A stretch of DNA of 32,447 nucleotides from Caryophanon latum. GTDB taxonomy: Bacteria; Bacillota; Bacilli; Bacillales_A; Planococcaceae. Location: contig NZ_MATO01000040.1 in the NCBI RefSeq assembly GCF_001700325.1, positions 1 through 32,447 of the forward strand. Direction: 5' to 3'. Positions 15,625 through 25,438 of this stretch are shown here, piece after piece. Within the stretch, counting starts at the first letter, position 1; every line of letters begins with the position of its first letter. The notes beneath the pieces were generated by a model. That model was given only the letters and a program-made list of their open reading frames with translations, had not been told where the DNA came from and made no database searches. Made by a program: the position numbers and the translations under genes.

Positions 15625-17748
15625 TTGAAAAAAGTACAAGCAATGATCATTTTCTGTGCTATGTTGCTTGCGATTATCATGCCACATAGAGCGTCTGCGG
15701 ATGTACCGTATACGTTAAAAATGTCGAGCGACTATACATGGACTGTGACGTTCTCTGAAAATGTAAAATCAAGCGTTATTAATCGCTCAAACATTTACAT
15801 TGGTGATGAAAATGGCAAGAAGTTAAGCGGCTATACGTATAGCTTCGTAACAATAAAAGGGAAGGTCGTAACGGTAAAGCCACCAAAAGCAGGCTATGAG
15901 GAAGGCAAAACATACACGTTAGTCATTACAAACAGACTCGTAAAAACATCGGGCGAATCATTTAACGTCAATGTAGCAGAGAAGTTTTTAACTGGACCAG
16001 CTGCAACTAAGCCTACAGATAAGCCTACAGATAAGCCTGCAGTAACAGCACCGACGCCACAACCGACTGAGAAGCCGAGCATTACGAGCGATGCTTATAC
16101 AGCGAAGCTTAACGATGACAACACATGGACGCTTCAGCTAAACGAGGCACCGAAGAAAACGGTCATTAACCGTTCGAATTTTTACATCGCCGATCAAAAC
16201 GGTAAAAAGTTAAGTGGTTATACGTTTAGCCGTGTAACCGTTTCAGGTAAAACGGTTACGTTACAGCCACCGTTAAGCGGTTATGAGGACGGTAAAACGT
16301 ATCAATTAGTTATGACAGAGCGCGCTGAAACATCGACTGGCAATCGCTACGGCTTTAACATTGCACAGTCATTTACAATTGGTGAAGCCGCAGTGGAAGA
16401 AACGCCAAAACCAACACCAGCCCCACCTGTTGTAGAGCAACCAAAGCCAGAGCAACCGAAGCCGACAATACCAGCACCGACGTCGAATTATAGCGTCGTG
16501 AACATTTTAAGTAACGGTAGCTACAAAGTGCATTCAACATACTCAACATTTGCAGAGGCGAAAAAGCGTGTAGGTAACAACCAAGGTATTGTGAAAAACG
16601 GTCAGCTCGTTGCGATGAAAAGTGGCTTCATTCAAACGAAAGCAGCAAACGGCAACGTATTAACGCGCGTATTCAATGACGCGAACTTAACGAGTGAGCG
16701 CACATATTTACCGGCGAACTCTGAAATTGCGTACGTTGATGCGACAGAGCGTTCAATTAAAGTAAATGTTGCTGGGCAAGAAGGTTACATTGCGCATGAT
16801 AACGCTGTGTTAAAGCCATTTAACGCTTACTTTACGCGCAACTACTATGCGAACGTAAACGGCGAGCTAGCACATTACATTTACGCACCATCAAAAAATA
16901 GCTACGATTCATACACAATTAGCGCAGCGCCAAAATTCATGGTGCGCGGTGTGAAGTATTACAGCTTAGACGGTGCAACATTTACTGATGCGACAGGTAA
17001 AGTGATCGGCACAAGCTATCCGTACTACCAAGTTGCATCTGTGCGCTCACAAACGAAATTTACAGCAGCACAAATCGACCGCTACATTCAAGAAATTTTA
17101 AAAACACGCGGTTCGTCGGCAGTGCAAAAAAGTAAAATTAAAAACTTAGGTGCAACACTTATTGCATTACAAAACAAATACAATATTAACGCACTGGCCA
17201 TTCTGTCAATGGCGCAGCATGAAAGTGCGTACGGCATGAGTGACCACGCGTTGAAGCATAACAACTTATTCGGCTTAAACGTAACAGATAACGGCAACCC
17301 AGCCGACACATATCCATCAGTGGCAAACAACATTGAAACGTTAGTTATTCAATATTTAGAGAAGAAATATTTACCGCCAACAGCTTGGTTCCCAAACGGT
17401 ACAGTATTTGGGAATAAAGATTACGGCATGAATGTAAAGTATGCATCGGATCCATATTGGGGCTCAAAAATTGCTGGGCATTACTACCGCATGATGAAGA
17501 TGATGGCAACGCTTGGCTACGGTCAAGATAAGCGTTACCAAGTTGCACGATTAAAGGACAACACTGTACAAACGTATCGATATTCAGGATTAACGCAAGC
17601 TGCATTTACGTATAACGGCAATGCAAAAGGAAAGTTCGTATTAATTTTAGAAGAGGGTGCGAACTTCTACAAAATTTCATCTGACACAAGCGCGTACAAA
17701 GCAGTATACGTACGTAAAAACGTGCTAGAAAAAGTAGCGACACATTAA
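15625..17748 (+). CDS. Secreted glucosaminidase with two Ig-like repeats
   Basis: The 707-residue protein has a Sec signal peptide cut after ASA (residue 25). Two clear repeats of about 95 residues follow (about 28-125 and 153-250), both carrying W-T-(V/L)-x-(F/L), VINRSN, NGKKLSGYT and GKTY. These look like SbsA Ig-like domains, and Pro/Thr-rich linkers (TDKPTDKP, TPKPTPAPP) separate the units. The middle holds SH3-like segments, and the C-terminal half is a GH73-type glucosaminidase domain: LSMAQHESAYGMSDHALKHNNLFGLNV, catalytic E533, then YASDPYWGSKIAGHYYRM. The TTG start is set by GGAGG 9 bases upstream. It is a tandem paralogue of the preceding lipoprotein; this one lacks a lipobox and would be released or bound non-covalently to the wall. 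Confidence 0.92.
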   Translation: MKKVQAMIIFCAMLLAIIMPHRASADVPYTLKMSSDYTWTVTFSENVKSSVINRSNIYIGDENGKKLSGYTYSFVTIKGKVVTVKPPKAGYEEGKTYTLVITNRLVKTSGESFNVNVAEKFLTGPAATKPTDKPTDKPAVTAPTPQPTEKPSITSDAYTAKLNDDNTWTLQLNEAPKKTVINRSNFYIADQNGKKLSGYTFSRVTVSGKTVTLQPPLSGYEDGKTYQLVMTERAETSTGNRYGFNIAQSFTIGEAAVEETPKPTPAPPVVEQPKPEQPKPTIPAPTSNYSVVNILSNGSYKVHSTYSTFAEAKKRVGNNQGIVKNGQLVAMKSGFIQTKAANGNVLTRVFNDANLTSERTYLPANSEIAYVDATERSIKVNVAGQEGYIAHDNAVLKPFNAYFTRNYYANVNGELAHYIYAPSKNSYDSYTISAAPKFMVRGVKYYSLDGATFTDATGKVIGTSYPYYQVASVRSQTKFTAAQIDRYIQEILKTRGSSAVQKSKIKNLGATLIALQNKYNINALAILSMAQHESAYGMSDHALKHNNLFGLNVTDNGNPADTYPSVANNIETLVIQYLEKKYLPPTAWFPNGTVFGNKDYGMNVKYASDPYWGSKIAGHYYRMMKMMATLGYGQDKRYQVARLKDNTVQTYRYSGLTQAAFTYNGNAKGKFVLILEEGANFYKISSDTSAYKAVYVRKNVLEKVATH

Positions 17749-17754
17749 ACATGA

Positions 17755-17800
17755 AAAAGGCTATGCTTGTCATGAACTGACGAGCATAGCCTTTTCGTTT
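17755..17800. terminator. Bidirectional terminator between the glucosaminidase and penicillin-binding protein genes
   Basis: The 17-bp stem AAAAGGCTATGCTTGTC (17755-17771) with GACGAGCATAGCCTTTT (17779-17795, one G-U) has a 7-base loop. T-rich tracts lie on both sides, so it can end transcripts from both convergent genes. Confidence 0.93.
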
Positions 17801-17802
17801 GT

Positions 17803-20712
17803 TTATGGAGTGCCGCTTTCTGATTCACCTTCAGCAGCAGATGGTGTAGCAGTCTCTTCAGCAGGTTGCTCTGCTTGAGGTGTAACAGGCGTTGCTGGTG
17901 CATTGCCTCCCTCGTTTGAAGAAGAGCCCTCGCTTGTTGAGCCACTGTTGCCACTACTATTCGTTGAAGGTTTTGGTTTTGGTGGAGGCGGTGCGCTGTA
18001 TGATACGACATTAGACGCACGCGATTCACGTCCTGCAATATCAACAGCTGTTACGTAATACGAACCGTAGCCGACCGTGCGAGAACGGCGGCTGCCTTCT
18101 GAAATCGTACCGATACGTCCGCCACCTTGTTTGTAAATGTAATATCCAACTACGTCACGAGAAGAAGATGCTGACCAAGAGATTGTCGAACCATTTACGG
18201 CTGCACTGGGTGCGGCAGGGGCCACCCCATCATCTCGCATAGAGCGGACAGCTCCACCTCCGTACGACGCGTGAGAAATTAATTTCGATGGATCGCCACC
18301 GAGTGAACCGAGCATACGTTTTGCAAAGCTCGGGCTTAATGCAATACCACCATTTGTAATGAATGCAGATGGTGTGCCTTTAAGCGGTGTATATTTTTGA
18401 CCGCCAATTGTTACGGCGCTAGATGACACGATACTGTCGTCCACTTTTGTCGGAACGAACACCGCTTTGTTAAATAAGTCCGTTACGCCAAAGCCTGCTG
18501 CAGAACAAGTGCTTGATAAAAGACGTCCTGAAATGCCACAGAATGATTGTGCGACAACGTTTGCTGGTTTTTCCATTTTCGTGTTTGGACTTACTAAATC
18601 AGGGTTCGTTGCATAAACCGTATTCATTAGCTTCGCCCATAATGCGTTAACGCGCGCACTCGGCTCACCGTACGTGTTGACCATCGTGTTTAGCGGCTTT
18701 GGAATTCCGTAGCCTAACCAAGCGCTTAACGTAATGTTTGGGTTATAGCCCATTAACCATACGTCATGGAATGTTTGTGATGTACCTGTTTTTGCGGATA
18801 CGTGCTCACGGCTGAATCGTAGCTGACTACCAGCCTTCGCTCCGGTATGTCCTTGATCGAGCGTATCTTTTAACATATCTGATACGATATACGCTGTTTC
18901 TGGCTTATAAATTTGTGTCGGTTCTACTTTATGTTCGAACACGATATTGCCGTCTAAGTCGACAATTTTTTCAATCATGTAACCTCGGTTGTATTGTCCA
19001 CCGTTTGCAAGTGAAGCATACGCCGCTGTATTTTCCTCAACCGTCATTTCAATACCGCCACCAAGTGCAGCAGATAAGTGGATTAAGTTATTTTCATTAA
19101 TGCGGCTGAAGTTCATTTTTTCAATGTATTCTTGCGGTTTGTGATCTGTTAGCGTCATATTGTATAAACGAAGCGCTGCTAAGTTTTGCGATAACGCTAA
19201 CGCTTTACGTGCTGGAATTAGCCCAAGCTCCTGCGTCGGAATGAAGTTTTCCGGTGCATAGCCATCGCTTTTTCGTTTAAATTTTACATCGACTACAGGA
19301 CTACCCGCGCCGATAAAGCCTAAATCAATTGCCGGTGCGTATACGAGCAATGGCTTCATCGTCGAACCATTCGAACGATAGCCTTGTGTTGCATAGTTCA
19401 ATTCATCTGCTGCGAAATCACGTCCACCGACGAACGCAATAACGCGACCTGTTTTGTTGTCCATTAATACAGAAGCAACTTGTACAGGCTCCTTCACTTC
19501 AATCGTTTCACCTGTTTCAGGGTCCGTTTTCGTTGATGTCATCGTTTGACCGTACGAATTAAATTCAGCTGCTGCTTTATTTAATGCATCGTACATCGTT
19601 TTGTCGATCGTTGTGTAAATACGGTAACCGCTTGAACGCATGTCGCGATCTGCTAAAATGCTGTACTTTTCATATAGCTTCGCATTTTGTTCAAGCTCAA
19701 GCTCCGTTACACCATCTTTTGCAGCGAGCTGCTTCGTCAAAATTTCAACGGTACGGCGCTCTGCCTCATACGTAATGTACGGGTATAGCTCTGTGCCGGA
19801 CGTTTGCTTCGCGCGGAAGTCAGCTTTCAAGTCATACGCTACCGCTTCATCGTACTGTGCTTGCGTAATAAAGCCTTCTTCCTTCATACGGAACAGTACT
19901 GTTTTCATACGGTTAAAGCCTGGCTCTAGCCCTTCAGCACTTTTTACTTCACCGCGCTGTGTAAACGGTGTGTATGCAAAAGGCGCTTGTGGAATACCGG
20001 CGATGTATGCAGCTTGTGGTAAGTTTAATTTGTCTGGCGTTGTGCCAAAAATCCCTTCTGCTGCTGTAGCAATCCCTGCGATGTTACGACCTTCTGCATT
20101 ACGTCCATAAGGAATAATGTTTAAATAGGCTTCTAAAATTTCTTCCTTCGTCATGAAATGCTCTAGACGCATCGCAAGAAGAATTTCTTTTGCTTTACGC
20201 TCATATGAAACTTCATTCGTTAAAATTTGGTTTTTAATAAGCTGCTGCGTAAGTGTTGACCCGCCCGTTTGTGTCGCCGAGTTTGAAAGATCTTGCACAA
20301 TTCCTCGGAGAACAGCTTTCGGTACGATTCCGTTATGCTCACGGAAATATTCATCTTCTGTCGCAAATACGGCATTAATGACGTTTGGTGAGACGTTCGT
20401 TAATGACGTTTCACGACGTTCTAAATCAGTACGTACTTTGCCAATGTAAATATCGTTCGCAAAGTAAATTTCACTTGTTTCTTCATAGCTGAAAATATCT
20501 TCGCGCATTTCTTCACTTGAGCGAAGTGGCTCCTCCCGAACGAGCGCAGCAAAATAACCTGCGCCGACTGAGCCGACGAATACAGTAAATATGACAGCAA
20601 GTGTGCAAAACAGCAAAGCTAAGTTCCACAATACGCCACCTGTAATACGAAGTTTAGGAATCCATTTATGTTCAGCTATGCGATCTAAAAAGTCATTTAT
20701 GTTTTTTAACAT
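17803..20712 (-). CDS. Class A penicillin-binding protein 1A (transglycosylase/transpeptidase)
   Basis: The 969-residue bifunctional peptidoglycan synthase has a short cytoplasmic N terminus, one membrane helix (about 27-53), and a GT51 glycosyltransferase domain: catalytic E119 in ATEDEYFREHNG, then TGGSTLTQQLIKN and RKAKEILLAMRLE. The transpeptidase domain shows SxxK as S450-T-M-K453, SxN as S508-Q-N, and KTG at 641-643. A fibronectin type III-like domain (about 831-907, APAAPSAAVNGSTISWSASS) and a low-complexity Pro, Ser and Glu-rich tail (908-969) follow. It polymerises lipid II and cross-links peptides outside the membrane. The start is ATG with AGGGGGG 12 bases upstream. It resembles the PBP1A of Bacillus/Lysinibacillus; whether it is the orthologue of ponA is not settled by sequence alone, so no symbol is given. 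Confidence 0.95.
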   Translation of the reverse strand: MLKNINDFLDRIAEHKWIPKLRITGGVLWNLALLFCTLAVIFTVFVGSVGAGYFAALVREEPLRSSEEMREDIFSYEETSEIYFANDIYIGKVRTDLERRETSLTNVSPNVINAVFATEDEYFREHNGIVPKAVLRGIVQDLSNSATQTGGSTLTQQLIKNQILTNEVSYERKAKEILLAMRLEHFMTKEEILEAYLNIIPYGRNAEGRNIAGIATAAEGIFGTTPDKLNLPQAAYIAGIPQAPFAYTPFTQRGEVKSAEGLEPGFNRMKTVLFRMKEEGFITQAQYDEAVAYDLKADFRAKQTSGTELYPYITYEAERRTVEILTKQLAAKDGVTELELEQNAKLYEKYSILADRDMRSSGYRIYTTIDKTMYDALNKAAAEFNSYGQTMTSTKTDPETGETIEVKEPVQVASVLMDNKTGRVIAFVGGRDFAADELNYATQGYRSNGSTMKPLLVYAPAIDLGFIGAGSPVVDVKFKRKSDGYAPENFIPTQELGLIPARKALALSQNLAALRLYNMTLTDHKPQEYIEKMNFSRINENNLIHLSAALGGGIEMTVEENTAAYASLANGGQYNRGYMIEKIVDLDGNIVFEHKVEPTQIYKPETAYIVSDMLKDTLDQGHTGAKAGSQLRFSREHVSAKTGTSQTFHDVWLMGYNPNITLSAWLGYGIPKPLNTMVNTYGEPSARVNALWAKLMNTVYATNPDLVSPNTKMEKPANVVAQSFCGISGRLLSSTCSAAGFGVTDLFNKAVFVPTKVDDSIVSSSAVTIGGQKYTPLKGTPSAFITNGGIALSPSFAKRMLGSLGGDPSKLISHASYGGGAVRSMRDDGVAPAAPSAAVNGSTISWSASSSRDVVGYYIYKQGGGRIGTISEGSRRSRTVGYGSYYVTAVDIAGRESRASNVVSYSAPPPPKPKPSTNSSGNSGSTSEGSSSNEGGNAPATPVTPQAEQPAEETATPSAAEGESESGTP

Positions 20713-20780
20713 CGCTGTGATTAACCCCCCTAAAATTCCAATCTATTATAACATATATTAATTGCAGAAAAATATACATA

Positions 20781-20808
20781 TTGACATCGAACTAAATTCA
20801 ATTACAAT
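20781..20808 (+). promoter_or_regulatory. SigA-type promoter of the tyrS leader
   Basis: TTGACA (20781-20786) is a perfect -35. TACAAT (20803-20808) follows after 16 bases. The start would be near 20815, giving a leader of about 285 bases. Confidence 0.8.
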
Positions 20809-20814
20809 AAGGTG

Positions 20815-21064
20815 TATATTGATTTGACAGCGATGAAGGATTTGCAGTAATAGATGATTTCCCTGTGTAGAGAGCTAGCGGTCGGTGAAAGCTAGTCACA
20901 AACCATCTATGAATTACGTTTCCAGAGCGTCAACGGTTCGTCGCGATATAGACGCTTCAAAGTGGTGTTAAGTTCCATGCTTAGCACAAGCCGGGTGGTA
21001 CCGCGTTTTCAATTGACTTGATAACGTCCCTGCACGTAAATACACGTGTAGGGGCGTTTTTTTA
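20815..21064 (+). promoter_or_regulatory. T-box riboswitch leader of tyrS with its terminator
   Basis: The T-box core GCCGGGTGGTACCGCG ends at 21005. Its TGGT (20996-20999) can pair with the ACCA end of tRNA-Tyr. Stem I contains AGAGAGCTAGC, with CTAGC (20875-20879) pairing to GCTAG (20891-20895), and a lower helix ATAGATG (20850-20856) with CATCTAT (20904-20910). The likely specifier is the Tyr codon TAC at 20915-20917, followed by a purine-start G. The terminator stem AACGTCCCTGCACGT (21023-21037) pairs with ACGTGTAGGGGCGTT (21043-21057, two G-U), followed by eight T. Uncharged tRNA-Tyr should favour the antiterminator and turn on tyrS. Confidence 0.95.
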
Positions 21065-21095
21065 TGTTTCTACACGAATCGACTTGGAGGAATAA

Positions 21096-22367
<1,272 letters not shown>

Positions 22368-22375
22368 TACACAGC

Positions 22376-22416
22376 AAAAAAGGGTATGAGCTACATGTTA
22401 GCTCGTACCCTTTTTT
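22376..22416. terminator. Terminator shared by tyrS and the convergent unknown operon
   Basis: AGGGTATGAGCTA (22381-22393) pairs with TAGCTCGTACCCT (22399-22411), 13 bp with one G-U and a 5-base loop. It is flanked by runs of A and T on either side. The stop codon of the minus-strand gene (22415-22417) lies inside the flank. Confidence 0.92.
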
Positions 22417-23686
22417 ATGATCGTTTGTAATATAAATACGCATGACAAAGCGCTAAACAGCCACTAAAGCTGTACGTTTCATGCTCAACATTATGCGCAT
22501 GCCCGAATAATAAATGAATCGGCTGTTCGACATTTGCGACCGTATTGGTGATCGCTTGTTCAATCGATAGTGCCGCTTCATCGAACGTTTCTTTCACGAC
22601 GTATAACATTTTATGCGTTTCAAACATGTTATGTGCAAGAAACGTCAAATTTGTTTTTTGTAAATTTGTATGCAATAGGTTAAAAATGACACTCGTTTCC
22701 TCGTATGGGAGCGGTTTCTCACTTTCGATAAAAAATAATAAAAGCGCATAGCCATCGTGTTGCGTCGTAAATTGCTCTGCTCGTTTTTTAAACGCTTTAA
22801 GCCCATCAAAATGCGAAGGTGCCTGTTCATTTAACTCATTTTTGAATGATTGCTGCTGTCGTCTGTCGTGCATCGCTTCATATTGCTGCTTCAGCATAGG
22901 AATACGCTCTAGCTGATTCGTTTCTTCAAAAGCTTGAATGACGAGCGATAGCGCTTGTGCGTACAAATCATATTCGTTTGATTGCTGTAGTTTTTCAAGA
23001 AGGGCAGTGCCTTTTTCGATGACTCCTTCAAATTGCTGTTGGAATACGTAATAATGAAGCATAATTGTTTCAGCGTATAATTGCTCACGAATGTACGGGT
23101 GCTTCTCCAGCAATTGCTGTAGCTCATCGCAAAGTGCCAACGCATCGTCTACTTGCGCTGCTTGTAAATAAATTTGTGTTAATGTGAGCAATGCACGTGT
23201 CACATATAAGCCGTGCTTGAGCTCACCTACTTTAGCAAACAGCACACCTGTACGTGCGAGGTTGATTGCTTCTTGACTATGAATTTGTGGCAGTAAGCTC
23301 ATTTTCGTATACGCTGCAGACAATGTAAGCCATTCGCCGCGCTCGTAAGCAATCGAAATCGCATGACTAAACTGAGTATGTGCCACTTGTGGGTTATTCG
23401 TTAAAGCGTTTAACGTACCAGACGCATAGTAAATGAGTGATTCATATATTTTAAACGCTTCATGCTCATTCATTAGCTGCTCACATATGTGTAAATCGGT
23501 TGCAGCTGCTTCAAAGTGCTGGAGTTGTAAATGCAATGTAAGTCGTTGAATGTAACCAGTTAGCTGTAGCTCGAGATTATTCGTACGTGTTGCTTCTTGA
23601 AGTAATTGTTCGACATAACGATATGCTTCTGTAAATCGACCGTTCGCAACAATTGATTGTAAATCATTGTGCAATTGAAACTCCAT
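22415..23686 (-). CDS. Unknown protein with TPR-like helical repeats and a possible degenerate GGDEF-type C terminus
   Basis: I do not recognise this 423-residue protein as a named family. Residues 1 to about 300 are helical hairpins of TPR type (for example FTEAYRYVEQLLQEAT, AQVDDALALCDELQQLLEKHP). From about 312 to the end the pattern changes: YALLLFFIESEKPLPYEET, then MLYVVKETFDEAALSIEQAI, then HLLFGHAH, and last CLALCHAYLYYKR. The order and spacing recall a GGDEF/nucleotide-cyclase fold (inner strand, turn strand, SIG strand, ADxALYxAK helix), but the GGDEF signature itself is missing, so an enzyme is unlikely. There is no signal or membrane segment. Start: ATG 23686 has GGTGG 8-9 bases upstream. 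An ATG at 23725 would overlap the upstream gene and has no ribosome binding site. It is the second gene of a pair, 13 bases after the first. Confidence 0.75.
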   Translation of the reverse strand: MEFQLHNDLQSIVANGRFTEAYRYVEQLLQEATRTNNLELQLTGYIQRLTLHLQLQHFEAAATDLHICEQLMNEHEAFKIYESLIYYASGTLNALTNNPQVAHTQFSHAISIAYERGEWLTLSAAYTKMSLLPQIHSQEAINLARTGVLFAKVGELKHGLYVTRALLTLTQIYLQAAQVDDALALCDELQQLLEKHPYIREQLYAETIMLHYYVFQQQFEGVIEKGTALLEKLQQSNEYDLYAQALSLVIQAFEETNQLERIPMLKQQYEAMHDRRQQQSFKNELNEQAPSHFDGLKAFKKRAEQFTTQHDGYALLLFFIESEKPLPYEETSVIFNLLHTNLQKTNLTFLAHNMFETHKMLYVVKETFDEAALSIEQAITNTVANVEQPIHLLFGHAHNVEHETYSFSGCLALCHAYLYYKRS

Positions 23687-23699
23687 CGTTTTCCACCAC

Positions 23700-24335
23700 C
23701 TAATATGAGATTGTTGCTTTCGCATATTGAATCGCTTTAATACGTTGTAACGTGTTTTTAATTAATAGTTGTAACGGTATTTCCCAATCGCTTGCACTGC
23801 GCACCGCTAATTTTACTAAATATGATTGCATTTCTGTAAATCTTCTCGGATGCATGTCGTCATCTTCTTTAAAGCGCTTCGTAAATAAAATTTTCGGATC
23901 AACGCTTTGGAATTGTCTCGATAACGAAGCGTAAGTAGCATGAGCTTCATCTTCAAGAATTAACCGTTTATATAGATCAATGCATAAGTTCGTCAGTTCA
24001 ATCGCAGCTAACAACGATTGTTCGAGCTTGCCATTTGTCGAAACAGATGCTTTTTGAATGTTAACGTTCGATGTGAAAATGTTTAAAATCGTTGTGCGAA
24101 CGCTGTAATAAAGTGCGTTAGTTGGTTCGACGATTAAAGTTATTTTTTCATAGTAGAAAAAATGCCAAAAGTCGTTTAGCAGCGCATATACATGGAGGTT
24201 ATCTTGCTCGGGACGACGTAGTAACATGTAATAATGTGTGTAGTTCGTAATGGCTAATTGTAAATGAGTGTCTGAGCTGTTTACAATATAAAGTCCCATA
24301 TTGTTTTCGAATACTTCAGTCATTAAGTGATCCAT
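23700..24335 (-). CDS. Hypothetical protein, first gene of the unknown operon
   Basis: The 211-residue cytosolic protein has no signal peptide, membrane segment or motif that I recognise. The N-terminal half alternates short hydrophobic strands with aromatic-rich stretches (THYYMLLRR, NDFWHFFYYEKITLIVE). The C-terminal half is helical and charged (KLEQSLLAAIELTNLCIDLYKRLILE) and ends with RIKAIQYAKATISY. Start: AAAGGAG is 3 bases from an ATG at 24338 and 6 from the ATG at 24335, so the latter is preferred. It is co-transcribed with the TPR-like protein, which suggests that they work together. As I recall, the B. subtilis tyrS-rpsD interval has no such pair. Confidence 0.7.
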   Translation of the reverse strand: MDHLMTEVFENNMGLYIVNSSDTHLQLAITNYTHYYMLLRRPEQDNLHVYALLNDFWHFFYYEKITLIVEPTNALYYSVRTTILNIFTSNVNIQKASVSTNGKLEQSLLAAIELTNLCIDLYKRLILEDEAHATYASLSRQFQSVDPKILFTKRFKEDDDMHPRRFTEMQSYLVKLAVRSASDWEIPLQLLIKNTLQRIKAIQYAKATISY

Positions 24336-24369
24336 CATAAACTCCTTTTTAGTAAATATAAGTAAAAAT

Positions 24370-24398
24370 ATTATAAATTTATTAGTAATTTAAAGCAA
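24370..24398 (-). promoter_or_regulatory. Probable promoter of the unknown two-gene operon
   Basis: On the minus strand TTGCTT (24398-24393) and TATAAT (24375-24370) are 17 bases apart. The start would be near 24363, leaving only about 28 bases before the start codon. Confidence 0.5.
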
Positions 24399-24525
24399 CT
24401 ATGTATATGAATTGAATATTTTTTCGAGAGTTTAATTTATATTTTAGTGCATAAAGTCTCTTTAATTAGTAAATATAGGTTTAAGTGTGAAGTTTTTGTG
24501 TAATGAAACGAAAAGCGAGCGCATG

Positions 24526-24570
24526 AAAAAGCCCTAAAGCATATTGTATGCACAATAGCTTTAGGGCTTC
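24526..24570 (-). terminator. Terminator of rpsD
   Basis: A 12-bp perfect stem AAGCCCTAAAGC with GCTTTAGGGCTT (24529-24540 with 24558-24569) has extra pairing in the loop (TATTGT with ACAATA). On the minus strand it is followed by a run of T. Confidence 0.88.
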
Positions 24571-24598
24571 GTTTGTCGCTAAATGCAACAAGTTTAAA

Positions 24599-25204
24599 TT
24601 AACGAGAGTAGTACTCTACGATTAATTGTTCGTTGATTTCAGCTGATAATTCAGAGCGCTCTGGTAAACGTACGAATGTACCTACTTTAGAGTCAGCATC
24701 GAATGATAAATATTCTGGTACGAAGTTGTTTACTTCGATTGCTTCAGCAACAACTGTTAAGTTAGCTGATTTCTCACGTAAAGAGATCGTTTGACCTGGT
24801 TTTACTGAGTAAGATGGGATGTCAACGCGTTTACCGTCAACTAAAACGTGACCGTGGTTAACTAATTGACGAGCTGCACGACGAGTACGAGCTAAACCTA
24901 AACGGTATACTAAGTTGTCTAAGCGAGTTTCAAGTAAGATCATGAAGTTCTCACCGTGTAGACCAGTGCGGATTTTACCAGCTTTAATGTATACGTTTTT
25001 GAACTGACGCTCAGTCATACCGTACATGTGGCGTAATTTTTGTTTTTCTGTTAATTGTTGACCATACTCTGATTTTTTACCACGAGCATTTGGGCCGTGT
25101 TGACCTGGAGCGTATGGACGCTTTTCTAATTCTTTACCTGTACCGCTTAAAGAAATACCTAAGCGACGTGAAACTTTCCAAGATGGACCTGTGTAACGAG
25201 ACAT
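24599..25204 (-). CDS. rpsD: 30S ribosomal protein S4
   Basis: The 201-residue primary 16S-binding protein starts the assembly of the 30S body. The N terminus is [19 protein letters not shown], without the zinc-binding Cys motif (the Cys-minus form usual in Bacillus). The S4 RNA-binding domain lies at about 92-155 ([39 protein letters not shown]). The ribosome binding site is GGAGGAG. It is monocistronic with its own promoter and a long leader of the S4 autoregulatory kind. Its codon use is biased as expected for high expression. Confidence 0.98.
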   Translation of the reverse strand: MSRYTGPSWKVSRRLGISLSGTGKELEKRPYAPGQHGPNARGKKSEYGQQLTEKQKLRHMYGMTERQFKNVYIKAGKIRTGLHGENFMILLETRLDNLVYRLGLARTRRAARQLVNHGHVLVDGKRVDIPSYSVKPGQTISLREKSANLTVVAEAIEVNNFVPEYLSFDADSKVGTFVRLPERSELSAEINEQLIVEYYSR

Positions 25205-25400
25205 ATTGTAGTCTCCTCCTTCAAATTTGGTTTTTTTATTGTGAAAAATAAAAACCAGTTATACCCGTGTCTTTCGCGCATTTTGTTTTCACATATCTTC
25301 GCCCTTGCAGCCTGTAGGGTTACGCAATACACCGTCTAGCAAGCTAGAGGAACAAAATACAATCGTAAAGTTATATAACTGCTGCGATTCATTTAACACA
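25205..25400 (-). promoter_or_regulatory. S4-type autoregulatory leader RNA of rpsD
   Basis: The roughly 195-base leader (read on the minus strand) holds CTCTAGCTTGCTAGACGG, GGGCGAAGATATGTG, GCGCGAAAGACACGGGTAT and a hairpin of GGTTTTTAT with its A-rich complement close to the ribosome binding site. In B. subtilis and relatives S4 protein binds such a leader, which imitates its 16S rRNA site, and represses its own translation or expression. The assignment rests on position, length and recalled sequence likeness; pairing was not computed. Confidence 0.7.
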
Positions 25401-25406
25401 AAGGCT

Positions 25407-25435
25407 ATTGTAACAAGATTGCTTGTTTGCGTCAA
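25407..25435 (-). promoter_or_regulatory. SigA-type promoter of rpsD
   Basis: On the minus strand TTGACG (25435-25430), a 17-base spacer and TACAAT (25412-25407) begin 4 bases past the stop codon of the upstream gene. This is a strong promoter. Confidence 0.85.
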
Positions 25436-25438
25436 CAA

